Below, one piece after another: positions 9,324 through 21,513 of a stretch of DNA of 64,000 bases. The translations under genes were made by a program, and so were the position numbers. The stretch is from NCBI RefSeq assembly GCF_001552615.1, contig NZ_BCRN01000002.1, forward strand, positions 372,001 to 436,000, written 5' to 3'. Numbering within the stretch: position 1 is the first letter of the stretch; every line of letters starts with the position of its first letter. Under the pieces are notes generated by a model that was not told the origin of the DNA, made no database searches, and saw nothing but the letters and a program-made list of their open reading frames with translations. The DNA is from Millisia brevis NBRC 105863. Lineage in GTDB: Bacteria > Actinomycetota > Actinomycetes > Mycobacteriales > Mycobacteriaceae.

Positions 9324-10388
9324 ATGAGCCCGACCACAACCGGCGAGAATCGCGACACCGTCGTCCGCGCCCTGCGGCCGGTACCCGACCGGGAGCCGAC
9401 GCTCGAATATCGGATGATCCACGGCTACCGTCGGGCCTTTCGCATCGCGGGCAGCGGCCCGGCGATCCTCCTGATCCACGGCATCGGCGACAACTCCCTG
9501 ACCTGGAAGGACATCCAGCCGCATCTGGCGCGCAATCACACGGTGATCGCCGCGGATCTGCTCGGCCACGGGCGGTCGGACAAGCCGCGGGCGGACTACT
9601 CGATCGCCGCGTACGCCAACGGCATGCGGGATCTGCTGTCGGTGCTGGAGATCGAGCGCGCGACGGTGATCGGCCACTCCCTCGGCGGCGGGGTGGCGAT
9701 GCAGTTCGCCTACCAGTACCCGGAGATGGTCGAACGGCTCGCGCTGGTCTCCTCCGGAGGTGTGACGGCCGACGTCCATCCGGCCCTGCGGCTCGCGTCG
9801 CTGCCGGTGGTCAACGACGTGGTCAAGCTGCTGCGCATCCCCGGCACGATGTGGTCGGTGCGCACCGTCGCGAACCTGGTCGCCGCCGTCGACAAGGCGC
9901 CCGTCCACCCCTTCGGCGGCGCGCTGCACGACAGCGAGGATCTGATTCGCGTCCTCGGCGACCTCCTCGATCCGACGGCGTACCAGGCCTATCTGCGGAC
10001 CCTGCGCGCCGTCGTCGACTGGCGCGGCCAGGTGGTCACGATGCTCGATCGCTGTTATCTGGCCCGCGATCTGCCCGTGCAGTTGGTGTGGGGCGACCAC
10101 GATTCGGTCATCCCGGTGCGGCACGCGCATCTCGCCCACGCGGCGATGCCCGGCTCCCGTCTCGACATCTTCCGGCGGGCCGGGCATTTCCCGTTCCACG
10201 ACGACCCACTGCGTTTCCTGCGGGTGATCGAGGAGTTCCTCGACTCCGAACCCGCCGCCCGCTTCGACCGGTCCACCTGGAACCGGACCCTCGCCCGCGG
10301 GGTGGTCGAGGACAGCATCGCCGGGCCCGCGGCGACCCGCCGCGCCGTGCTCGGCGCGATCGGCCACGACGAACGCAGCGCCACGTGA
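9324..10388 (+). CDS. Alpha/beta hydrolase
   Basis: The 354-residue protein has the alpha/beta hydrolase fold (Rv2715-like). The oxyanion region ILLIHGIGDNSLTWKDIQPHL is followed by the lid-side DLLGHGRSDKP, the nucleophile elbow VIGHSLGGGVAMQFAY with Ser in GHSLGG, an acid in VWGDHDSVIP and the catalytic histidine in FRRAGHFPFHDDP. It has no signal peptide and should act in the cytoplasm. The substrate is unknown; an ester or haloalkane is usual. Its stop overlaps the GTG of the downstream helicase by 4 bases, so both are translated together. A purine-rich AGGAGAACG precedes the ATG. Confidence 0.88.
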   Translation: MSPTTTGENRDTVVRALRPVPDREPTLEYRMIHGYRRAFRIAGSGPAILLIHGIGDNSLTWKDIQPHLARNHTVIAADLLGHGRSDKPRADYSIAAYANGMRDLLSVLEIERATVIGHSLGGGVAMQFAYQYPEMVERLALVSSGGVTADVHPALRLASLPVVNDVVKLLRIPGTMWSVRTVANLVAAVDKAPVHPFGGALHDSEDLIRVLGDLLDPTAYQAYLRTLRAVVDWRGQVVTMLDRCYLARDLPVQLVWGDHDSVIPVRHAHLAHAAMPGSRLDIFRRAGHFPFHDDPLRFLRVIEEFLDSEPAARFDRSTWNRTLARGVVEDSIAGPAATRRAVLGAIGHDERSAT

Positions 10389-12892
10389 CGGCCACCTTGC
10401 TGCTGACCGACGCGATCCCCGCCGACGGCGACGATCCGGACGCGGTCTACGAGGCCTTCGTCGACTGGGTCGGCGGCCGCGGCCTGACCCTCTATCCCGC
10501 CCAGGACGAGGCGATCCTGGAGTTGGTGACCGGGGCGAACGTCATCCTGTCGACGCCGACCGGCTCGGGCAAGTCCATGGTGGCGATGGCCGCCCACTTC
10601 CTGGCCTTCGCCCGCGGGCAGCGCAGTTGGTATACCGCGCCGATCAAGGCGTTGGTCAGCGAGAAGTTCTTCGCGCTCTGCGAGGTCTTCGGCCCGCACA
10701 ACGTCGGCATGATCACCGGCGACGCCTCGGTCAATCCCGGGGCGCCGATCGTCTGCGCGACCGCCGAGATCGTCGCGAACATCGCCCTGCGACAGGGCGC
10801 GGACGCCCCGGTCGACCAAGTGGTGATGGACGAGTTCCACTTCTACTCCGACCCCTCCCGGGGCTGGGCCTGGCAGGTGCCGCTGATCGAATTGCCGCGC
10901 GCGCAGTTCCTGCTGATGTCGGCGACACTGGGCACCACCGACTTCTTCCGCGACGATCTGACCGCCCGCACCGGTCGCCCGACCGCGGTGATCGCCGGCG
11001 CGGAACGCCCGGTGCCGCTGAGCTTCTCGTACGCGCTGACCCCGATCGTCGAGACGATCGACCGACTGATCGAGGAACGCGAGAGCCCGATCTATCTGGT
11101 GCACTTCACCCAGAAGGAGGCGCTCGAACGCGCCCAGGCGCTGACCTCGCGGTCCTTCGCCGACAAGAAGCGCAAGGACGAGATCCAGGAGGTGATCGGC
11201 GGCTTCCGCTTCACCACCAGTTTCGGGCGCACGCTCTCGCGACTGCTCGGCCACGGGATAGGCGTCCACCACGCGGGCATGCTGCCGCGGTATCGCCGTC
11301 TGGTGGAGCGACTGTCGCTGGCCGGACTGCTGACCGTCGTCTGCGGGACCGATACCCTCGGCGTCGGCATCAACGTGCCGATCCGCACCGTCGTGTTGAC
11401 CGGTCTGACCAAATTCGACGGACAACGCATGCGGCATTTGCGATCCCGCGAATTCCACCAGATCGCCGGTCGCGCCGGCCGCGCCGGATTCGACACCCGC
11501 GGCACGGTGGTCGTCCAGGCACCGGAATACGAGATCGAGAACCACCGCAACCTGGCCAAGGCCGGCGACGATCCGAAGAAGCGCCGAAAGGTCCAGCGCC
11601 GCAAGCCTCCCGAAGGATTCGTCTCCTGGTCGGAGGCGACCTTCGACCGCCTGGTCGCCGCTCCCCCGGAGCAGTTGGTCTCCCGCTTCTCGGTCAGCAA
11701 CTCGATGCTGCTCAACGTGATCGCCCGACCGGGCAACTGCTTCGACGCGATGCGCCATCTGCTCGAGCACAACCACGAAAGCCGCCCCGCCCAACGCAAA
11801 CACATTCTGCGGACCATCGGGTTGTATCGCGGGCTGCTCGCGGCCGGCATCGTCGAACGCCTCCCCGAGCCGGACGCCGACGGCCGCTGGGTGCGCATCA
11901 CCGCCGACCTGCAGGCCGATTTCGCGTTGAACCAGCCGCTGTCGACGTTCGCGTTGGCGGCGTTGGAGTTGCTCGATCCCGAGTCCCCCGAGTACGCCCT
12001 GGATGTCATCTCGGTGATCGAGTCGACGCTCGACAATCCGATGGCCGTCCTGCTCGCCCAGCGGCACGCGGCACGCGGCGAGGCGATCGCGGCGATGAAG
12101 GCGGACGGCATCGAGTACGACGAGCGCATGGAGTTGATCGAGGAGATCGGTTGGCCCACCCCGCTGGCCGATCTGCTCGTCCCGGCGTTCGAGACCTACC
12201 GCTCGGGACACCCGTGGATCGACGGCTCCGCGCTGTCGCCGAAGTCGGTGGTGCGCGACATGGTCGAACGCGCGATGACCTTCTCCGACCTGATCTCGGC
12301 CTATGGTCTGGCCCGCGCCGAGGGCACCGTGCTGCGCTATCTGGCCGACGCCTACCGGTCGCTGCGACAGACCGTTCCACCGTCCGCGCGCACCGAGGAA
12401 CTCGACGACCTGATCGAGTGGTTGGGCGAACTGGTGCGCCAGGTGGATTCGAGCCTGCTCGACGAGTGGGAGGCGCTGACCAACCCCGACCCGGAGGTGC
12501 CGGTCGGGCCACCGCGCGAATCGGATGCCCCGCGACCGATCTCGGCGAATACCCGCGCCTTCCGAGTCATGGTCCGAAATGCGGCATTCCGACTGGTCGA
12601 ATTCGCTGCGCGACGGCGCTGGGCCGATCTGGCCGAACTGGCGCCGGATGTCGATTGGTCGACCGAATTGCAGCCCTATACCGACGAGTACGGCCCGGTC
12701 GACTCCGGCCCGAACGCCCGCGGCGGGGCGCTGTTCGACTACACCGCGGATGCCAACGGGATTCGGTTCCGGCAGATCATCGACGACCCCGAGGGCGATC
12801 ACGGATGGGCGATCACCGCGACGGTCGACGTCGAAGCGTCCGATCGGGCCGGCGAGGTCGTACTGACCGACGTGGAGTTGATCGCGGGCTGA
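10385..12892 (+). CDS. Ski2-like DEAD/DEAH-box helicase with DUF3516 C-terminal domain
   Basis: This 835-residue superfamily 2 RNA helicase has Walker A TPTGSGKSMV at about residues 57-66, motif II as MDEFHFYSD (DEFH rather than DEAH or DEVH), motif III LLMSATLG and motif VI HQIAGRAGRAGFD. A basic linker KKRRKVQRRKPP lies at about residue 400. The C-terminal third matches the DUF3516 region, found in actinobacteria. It is shorter than HelY and lacks the usual Mtr4 arch. RNA unwinding is inferred from the family. The GTG start overlaps the hydrolase stop by 4 bases. Confidence 0.9.
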   Translation: MTATLLLTDAIPADGDDPDAVYEAFVDWVGGRGLTLYPAQDEAILELVTGANVILSTPTGSGKSMVAMAAHFLAFARGQRSWYTAPIKALVSEKFFALCEVFGPHNVGMITGDASVNPGAPIVCATAEIVANIALRQGADAPVDQVVMDEFHFYSDPSRGWAWQVPLIELPRAQFLLMSATLGTTDFFRDDLTARTGRPTAVIAGAERPVPLSFSYALTPIVETIDRLIEERESPIYLVHFTQKEALERAQALTSRSFADKKRKDEIQEVIGGFRFTTSFGRTLSRLLGHGIGVHHAGMLPRYRRLVERLSLAGLLTVVCGTDTLGVGINVPIRTVVLTGLTKFDGQRMRHLRSREFHQIAGRAGRAGFDTRGTVVVQAPEYEIENHRNLAKAGDDPKKRRKVQRRKPPEGFVSWSEATFDRLVAAPPEQLVSRFSVSNSMLLNVIARPGNCFDAMRHLLEHNHESRPAQRKHILRTIGLYRGLLAAGIVERLPEPDADGRWVRITADLQADFALNQPLSTFALAALELLDPESPEYALDVISVIESTLDNPMAVLLAQRHAARGEAIAAMKADGIEYDERMELIEEIGWPTPLADLLVPAFETYRSGHPWIDGSALSPKSVVRDMVERAMTFSDLISAYGLARAEGTVLRYLADAYRSLRQTVPPSARTEELDDLIEWLGELVRQVDSSLLDEWEALTNPDPEVPVGPPRESDAPRPISANTRAFRVMVRNAAFRLVEFAARRRWADLAELAPDVDWSTELQPYTDEYGPVDSGPNARGGALFDYTADANGIRFRQIIDDPEGDHGWAITATVDVEASDRAGEVVLTDVELIAG

Positions 12893-12922
12893 GCCCGCGC
12901 CACCGCGGCGGGACGGCGCACC

Positions 12923-12956
12923 CGGTCGCTCGAAAGCTCCTGCGGCCGAGCGACCG
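12923..12956. terminator. Bidirectional hairpin between helicase and papain-like gene
   Basis: CGGTCGCTCG and CGAGCGACCG form a perfect 10-base stem around 14 bases, with further outer pairing between flanking GGCGGG and CCCGCC. It lies between two convergent genes. Confidence 0.5.
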
Positions 12957-12993
12957 CTGTGCCCCGCCGGGGGCCTGCCCGGCCGGGGGGGAA

Positions 12994-13683
12994 TCAGGTC
13001 GAGCGGCTCGGATCGGGTAGGGCGACCGGGATTTCGCGGCCCAACTCGACGTCGGGGGCCAGCGGCAGCGAGTCGCCACTCCAGAAGCGGCCCGGGTCGT
13101 ACCAGTTGGTGGTCTTGCGGGTTTCGAGCAGGCCCATCGCCTCGTAGGTCACCGCCACGACCTCCGCGCAGTACGCCGATTCCAATCGCCGGGCACCGCC
13201 CGCCTGCTCCTCGTCGCCCTCGTCCGGGAGGCGCCCGGCGCCGCGGCCGGGCAACTGAACCCGCCCGCGCAGCCACCGACCCAGCAGTCGCATCGTATGC
13301 GGGAAGTCGACCCCGTTCATGCGGGCGATCGTCTCGAGCAGCCGATCCTCCTGCTCGACGGTGATCGAGCTGAGCAACTGCCGAAACCAACACCGCTGCT
13401 CGTACCTACCGGTCCACTGGTCGATCGCCTGCCGCGCGTCGTGCAGCTGCACACCGCGCTGACGCCGCCCGGTCCACATGTCCTCGAGCGAGGCACCCAG
13501 CTCGGCGTGCCACATCAGCGGCGGCAAATCATCCAGCGCCACAATCATTCCGACATGGTTGACCGGACTGTTGGTGAGCGTCTGAATCGCTCGGTCCGGG
13601 CCGGATCGGCCACGGAACAACCAAATGTCGCCCGTACGGCTGATTTCCAGGGCGTCATCGACGTTGACCGGTCGCACGCGCAC
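12994..13683 (-). CDS. Permuted papain-like (YiiX/NlpC-P60-type) enzyme, putative
   Basis: The 229-residue protein resembles permuted papain-like hydrolases in which the catalytic histidine precedes the cysteine. It begins with GDIWLFRGRSGPDRAIQ and a histidine in SPVNHVGMIVAL, and ends with the cysteine motif AYCAEVVAVTYEAMGLL. This His-first, Cys-last order is the mark of the YaeF/YiiX group, which act on lipid or peptide amide bonds. No signal peptide or membrane segment is seen if it begins at the GTG at 13683; a start further upstream would add a basic, Pro-rich segment. Substrate unknown. It is divergent from the small membrane protein at 13824. Confidence 0.6.
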   Translation of the reverse strand: MRVRPVNVDDALEISRTGDIWLFRGRSGPDRAIQTLTNSPVNHVGMIVALDDLPPLMWHAELGASLEDMWTGRRQRGVQLHDARQAIDQWTGRYEQRCWFRQLLSSITVEQEDRLLETIARMNGVDFPHTMRLLGRWLRGRVQLPGRGAGRLPDEGDEEQAGGARRLESAYCAEVVAVTYEAMGLLETRKTTNWYDPGRFWSGDSLPLAPDVELGREIPVALPDPSRST

Positions 13684-13823
13684 AGTGTAAAGCCAGCCGC
13701 CCGGCCCCCCGACACGACCCCGAGGAGGGCGTGCGGCGCGACTCGGGAACGGGTCCGGCGACACGGCGCCGATACCCCGGTGCGGTGCCCGATTCGGGAC
13801 CGACACTGACCTAGCATGAGCGA

Positions 13824-13994
13824 ATGTCCCTGTGGAAGTGGGTCGGCTTGGCCGGCATCGTCGGCGTCACGGCGGGCGGTGTGCTCGTGGCCCGGAATCA
13901 ACGGCGCCGCGCCACGTACACCCCCGGGGAGATCCGCGAACGGCTCCACCGCCGCTACGCCGAAGCGGTATCCCGCTCGACCACGGCGTCCTGA
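13824..13994 (+). CDS. Small single-pass membrane protein, 56 residues
   Basis: The frame encodes a 56-residue protein starting MSLWKWVGLAGIVGVTAGG. Residues 4-22 are hydrophobic and should span the membrane, and a basic cytoplasmic tail RNQRRRATYTPGEIRERLHRRYAEA follows. I recall similar small proteins in related genera, but the function is unknown. It sits alone between the divergent papain-like gene and hrpA, 49 bases before the hrpA start, so it could be the first gene of a hrpA transcript. No strong ribosome binding site is visible; GAGCGA lies a few bases upstream of the ATG. Confidence 0.6.
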   Translation: MSLWKWVGLAGIVGVTAGGVLVARNQRRRATYTPGEIRERLHRRYAEAVSRSTTAS

Positions 13995-14043
13995 GCCCGC
14001 GCCGTTCGCGACCGGCGGCGGCATCCGTATCCTGGGATCGGTC

Positions 14044-18321
<4,278 letters not shown>

Positions 18322-18401
18322 GGTCGACTCTCGCGTTAGAGGATCAAGTCTGAGCTACTCAATCCGCCAGGCCGAGATAACTCCGCACCGCTGCGCCTCA
18401 T

Positions 18402-18998
18402 TCACAGGTACGCATCAATACCCTGAACAACTGTCTCTACCGTTCCGATCGCAGCCAACGCGTCAAGGTCCTCCATAGGTAGTATCCCCAATACCCCGGC
18501 GGGATCCATATCACAGCGATGAACAACTTGATTTCGGCGGCCTACCACTAGATTCAATTCGGTAGTAATCCCTGAACCGATTCCAAATGCTCCTCGCCAT
18601 ATTCCGTTCACACCCACCGAAGCGAAAGCTTTCGCTATGTCATCAGGCTTCTGGAAGGTCTCGGCACTGAGGCGTTGGTTTACAAGTTCACGTGCCATCA
18701 GCTCGAACTCAACAGCACCTGGTGCGTTTAGGAGATCACACACAGCACCGAAGTGCAGTCCGATACGCCCCGCCGTACCAGGCGGTCGTATGCCCCTCAG
18801 GATCTCAATCGTGAAGTCCAAGACAACGTCATGAACGTACGCGTCGAGCGCAGCCACGCCTTGGACCAGGGCCGATCGGTACATATCGGAAGAATTGACA
18901 CTCCCGGAGGTGATGCCGGAAACCGCCACACCGAGTCCGACCAATTCACGGGCCCGCGCAACGTTGAGATTAAACTGCGGCAGCCTAGAAGTCGCCAC
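18402..18998 (-). CDS. HEPN-domain protein (RiboL-PSP-HEPN type), putative RNase toxin or effector
   Basis: The 198-residue protein has the features of the RiboL-PSP-HEPN group: an N-terminal helix with ALVQGVAALDAYVHDVVLDF (residues 44-63) and a C-terminal RRNQVVHRCD with the R-x4-H signature at Arg155 and His160, the catalytic pair of HEPN ribonucleases. HEPN proteins act in abortive-infection, CRISPR and toxin-antitoxin systems by cutting RNA. The GTG start is 9 bases after the stop of the ATPase gene, so the two form one transcription unit. No membrane segment is present. Codon use is low-GC. The pairing with a ParA-type ATPase suggests control of the HEPN by the ATPase; this is inference. 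Confidence 0.75.
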   Translation of the reverse strand: MATSRLPQFNLNVARARELVGLGVAVSGITSGSVNSSDMYRSALVQGVAALDAYVHDVVLDFTIEILRGIRPPGTAGRIGLHFGAVCDLLNAPGAVEFELMARELVNQRLSAETFQKPDDIAKAFASVGVNGIWRGAFGIGSGITTELNLVVGRRNQVVHRCDMDPAGVLGILPMEDLDALAAIGTVETVVQGIDAYL

Positions 18999-19007
18999 TA
19001 TTTCTAC

Positions 19008-20054
19008 CTAGGAACCGTCAGTCAACTTGATGACCCGTTGAGCGAGTTCTTCAAACGTGTCCCGGAAGCTATCAATGCTCGCCTCTTGGTTCGACCAAAG
19101 CCTGCCTCCGCGACCGACATCCTCTCGCGTCAGTGCGAAAACCGGCTTTCGCGTTTGCTGCGAATGAGCGATCAACGTATTGAAGTCAGGAACTTCGGCA
19201 AGTACATAGTGAGAATCCATTCCAGAATCCCGGTACTTCGTCGCCGAAAGCAGCAAATCGGTTCTTCTTAGGGCCGGCACTAGAGAATCCAGAATAGCTT
19301 CATTTAGTTTGTCGAAGTACTTTTGAAAAGCCTGGGTCGGCTTTCCGCTGCGAACTCGGAACCGCTGCACAACCACGCCGAGAAACTTCAAGCGCGGTTC
19401 CGGGAAAGGGTAGTCTGCCTCCGCTAGAACTTCCAATTTGTTCGCTCTCCTGGCCCAATCCATCCACCTAGGAAGGATTCTCGCAAGGGAGTCGATCGCC
19501 ATCACCGAGAAAATATCCGGACTGCAGGGAACCAAGCAGTAATCAGAGGTCGCAACGAGGTTTTGATTAATCGCCCCCAACCCCGGGCTGAGGTCTACTA
19601 TTACATAATCGGCATCATATTTATCAGCTGTTATCTTAAAGAGATGAGAAAAGCTGCCAGGAAGATTTCTCAACCCCTGCAAAGACTCCGAGAGCTGCTG
19701 CGCTATTCCCAAGGATGTTTCATCCTCGGATAGAGCAATATGACCCGGAATAAGATAGAGCCCATCTCGACCGGGAACCGGGATACAATCAACCGGCTGA
19801 AGCGGAACAGGTCGCGACTTAAATGCGGGCTCTAGGGCTTCCTTTAGATTCACTCCCGGATTCACATTGTAGAATTCCTCTAGGGCATCTTCAGCACTTA
19901 GCTCCAATACCATCCCAGTGAGATTACACTGCGGATCAGCGTCTACCATTATCACCCGTAGACCGCGGGAGGCTAGCATCCAGCCAAGATTAAAGCAAGT
20001 CGTAGTCTTGGAAACGCCACCCTTATTATTGAAGAGTGTGATCGTCTTAGCCAT
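19008..20054 (-). CDS. ParA/MinD-family ATPase
   Basis: The 348-residue protein is a deviant Walker A ATPase of the ParA/Soj/MinD superfamily. The P-loop NKGGVSKTT spans residues 10-18 with the signature lysine at 11, the second motif VDADPQCNLTG is at 38-47, and Walker B VIVDLSPGLG is at 151-160. A longer C-terminal part contains ATKYRDSGMDSHYVLAEVPDFNTL. Such ATPases usually segregate DNA or position complexes, but no ParB gene or plasmid feature is near. The start is the ATG at 20054, preceded by CGGAGGACTGAG. The downstream partner is the HEPN gene. Confidence 0.85.
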   Translation of the reverse strand: MAKTITLFNNKGGVSKTTTCFNLGWMLASRGLRVIMVDADPQCNLTGMVLELSAEDALEEFYNVNPGVNLKEALEPAFKSRPVPLQPVDCIPVPGRDGLYLIPGHIALSEDETSLGIAQQLSESLQGLRNLPGSFSHLFKITADKYDADYVIVDLSPGLGAINQNLVATSDYCLVPCSPDIFSVMAIDSLARILPRWMDWARRANKLEVLAEADYPFPEPRLKFLGVVVQRFRVRSGKPTQAFQKYFDKLNEAILDSLVPALRRTDLLLSATKYRDSGMDSHYVLAEVPDFNTLIAHSQQTRKPVFALTREDVGRGGRLWSNQEASIDSFRDTFEELAQRVIKLTDGS

Positions 20055-20124
20055 CTGGCTCAGTCCTCCGCTCGCCATTCCTTTGCAAGGACCCTACCCG
20101 CTGCCATCCCAGATGGACGTAGAT

Positions 20125-20637
20125 CTAACGCGGAGACGCGCCGCCTGTAGCCAGATGCGAATCCAGATCGCCCCCACGGTCGCCATCCCGCTGCCGCAGG
20201 GAACGCAATTCCTCGATCTCGCGGGCGAAGTCCTCGGCGGAGCTGAAAGACCGGTAGACCGATGCGAACCGCAGGTAGGCGACTTCGTCGAGTTCGCGCA
20301 GCGGTCCGAGGATCGCCAAACCCACCTCGTGGCTGGGGATCTCCGCCGAACCGGACGCCCGCACGGTGTCCTCGACCCGGTGCGCCAGCAGGGCGAGCTG
20401 GTCCTCGTTGACATCCCGCCCCTGGCAGGCGCGCCGCACACCCTGGATCACCTTGTCCCGGCTGAAGGGTTCGGTGACGCCGCTGCGCTTCACCACGGCC
20501 AGGACCGCGGTTTCCACCGTGGTGAAGCGCCGCCCGCATGCGGTGCACTGTCGTCGTCTGCGAATCGCGTTCCCGTCGTCCGCCTCGCGCGAGTCGACCA
20601 CGCGGGAGTTCTCATGACGACAGAACGGGCAGAACAT
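20125..20637 (-). CDS. nrdR: Transcriptional repressor NrdR
   Basis: NrdR senses dATP/ATP and represses ribonucleotide reductase genes. The 170-residue protein starts with the zinc ribbon [22 protein letters not shown], whose second cysteine pair is in [10 protein letters not shown]. The ATP-cone follows, with [15 protein letters not shown] and [18 protein letters not shown]. The ATG at 20637 fits the family start. It is minus strand, in the usual place beside lexA, and is now flanked on its other side by the low-GC island. NrdR boxes would lie at ribonucleotide reductase promoters, none of which are in the window. Confidence 0.95.
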   Translation of the reverse strand: MFCPFCRHENSRVVDSREADDGNAIRRRRQCTACGRRFTTVETAVLAVVKRSGVTEPFSRDKVIQGVRRACQGRDVNEDQLALLAHRVEDTVRASGSAEIPSHEVGLAILGPLRELDEVAYLRFASVYRSFSSAEDFAREIEELRSLRQRDGDRGGDLDSHLATGGASPR

Positions 20638-20780
20638 GCGCAACCCCTCGGTTCTCGACCACGTCTGGACCGACCATTTCGGCCGGGTACGCATTCCGAG
20701 AATACCCTGCTCAGCCTGGGTGCTCGAGCCCCTCACCCCTCCCGGCGTCATCCGGGGGCTCCGACGGGAATCGGACCTCG

Positions 20781-21242
20781 TCACCCGCCGACCGTCGCCG
20801 ACGAGTCCACCGAGACCACCGCGGCGACCGGCAGCGGAGCCGGCCCCTCCGGGATCGGGGTGGCGCGCAGGTTCGCGATCCAGACCAGCAGCATGCACGC
20901 CGTCGCCACCAGCAGCGCGATCACCACGGTGCGGATCAGGCGAATCAACGGCGTCTCATCGATGACGATCGTGGTGGTGGCCCGCGTCGCGGTGACGACC
21001 TCCCGCTCGCGCGACCGATCGACGTCGACCATCGACGAGCGCCGCCGGGGAACCGGACGGCGGTACCGGTAGCTGTCGAGGTAACTGACCGATCCGTCGG
21101 CGAACGCCACGTCGGTGAACGCCACGTCGGCGGTGGTACCGCGCGGCGGCGCGATCCGTGCAGGCCGAACCGCGAGCGCGCCGTCGGCCCGCTCGGCGGA
21201 GTCCGCGGTGTGTCCATCGATACGCATCAGTGCCTGTGTCAT
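20781..21242 (-). CDS. SOS-regulated membrane protein divergent from lexA (DivS/ChiZ position)
   Basis: The 153-residue protein sits where mycobacteria carry Rv2719c (ChiZ) and corynebacteria carry DivS, SOS-induced cell-division inhibitors divergent from lexA. It has a long charged N-terminal half, one hydrophobic segment [20 protein letters not shown] (about residues 103-122) and a short 25-residue extracellular tail [16 protein letters not shown]. Unlike Rv2719c there is no LysM domain after the membrane helix. Two abutting LexA boxes lie 44-75 bases upstream. Division inhibition during DNA damage is inferred from position and control only. Confidence 0.7.
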   Translation of the reverse strand: MTQALMRIDGHTADSAERADGALAVRPARIAPPRGTTADVAFTDVAFADGSVSYLDSYRYRRPVPRRRSSMVDVDRSREREVVTATRATTTIVIDETPLIRLIRTVVIALLVATACMLLVWIANLRATPIPEGPAPLPVAAVVSVDSSATVGG

Positions 21243-21285
21243 GATCCGTCCCTTCGCCGGTTCGGCGACCCCCGGCCGCCGGTAT

Positions 21286-21301
21286 TCGATCAGACGTTCG
21301 A
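21286..21301. promoter_or_regulatory. LexA (SOS) box 1
   Basis: TCGATC-AGAC-GTTCGA matches the consensus TCGAAC-N4-GTTCGA at 11 of 12 positions. It is 44 bases upstream of the minus-strand membrane-protein start at 21242 and abuts box 2 with no spacing. Confidence 0.75.
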
Positions 21302-21317
21302 TTGCACGTCTGTTCGA
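21302..21317. promoter_or_regulatory. LexA (SOS) box 2, abutting box 1
   Basis: TTGCAC-GTCT-GTTCGA matches 10 of 12 consensus positions, with a perfect right half. It starts immediately after box 1 ends, so the centres are 16 bases apart, about 1.5 helical turns. Confidence 0.55.
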
Positions 21318-21378
21318 TTTCTATCACGGGGGGCCGACAAGTTCACCGGAAAAGTTCGCCGACCATCCGCGACACGCC

Positions 21379-21394
21379 TCGAACATCTGTTTGA
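21379..21394. promoter_or_regulatory. LexA (SOS) box upstream of lexA
   Basis: TCGAAC-ATCT-GTTTGA matches 11 of 12 consensus positions. It lies 120 bases before the lexA ATG and should mediate autorepression of lexA. Confidence 0.8.
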
Positions 21395-21513
21395 TCAGGG
21401 CGATGGGTGCGACTAGATTCGAGACCAACGACGCCACGACCGGCGCAGGACGGATCCCTCGATCCGATCCGGTCGGCCGCGCGCCGACCGACCAGCGACA
21501 CAGGGAGCCCAGC

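Larger units (their letters stand above)
18322..20124. mobile_element. Low-GC genomic island with a ParA-HEPN gene pair
   Basis: Between hrpA and nrdR, two conserved core genes, the base composition falls sharply: the 120 bases at 19561-19680 are about 43% G+C by my count, while a 60-base line inside hrpA (18001-18060) is about 62%. Codon use in the two island genes includes many A- or T-ending codons that are rare in the flanks. I see no integrase, transposase, flanking tRNA or obvious terminal repeat, so the insertion mechanism is unknown. The last 70 bases before nrdR carry no gene. Confidence 0.7.

Noticed and set aside
10055-13393. A very long minus-strand open frame of about 1100 residues across the helicase gene
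   Set aside because: It is the antisense shadow of the real plus-strand helicase; composition is Arg/Gly/His-rich and no domain is recognisable.
18322-20124. ParA gene considered as part of an integrated plasmid partition locus
   Set aside because: No ParB, centromere-like repeats, replication gene or integrase is present; the adjacent gene has a HEPN RNase motif instead.
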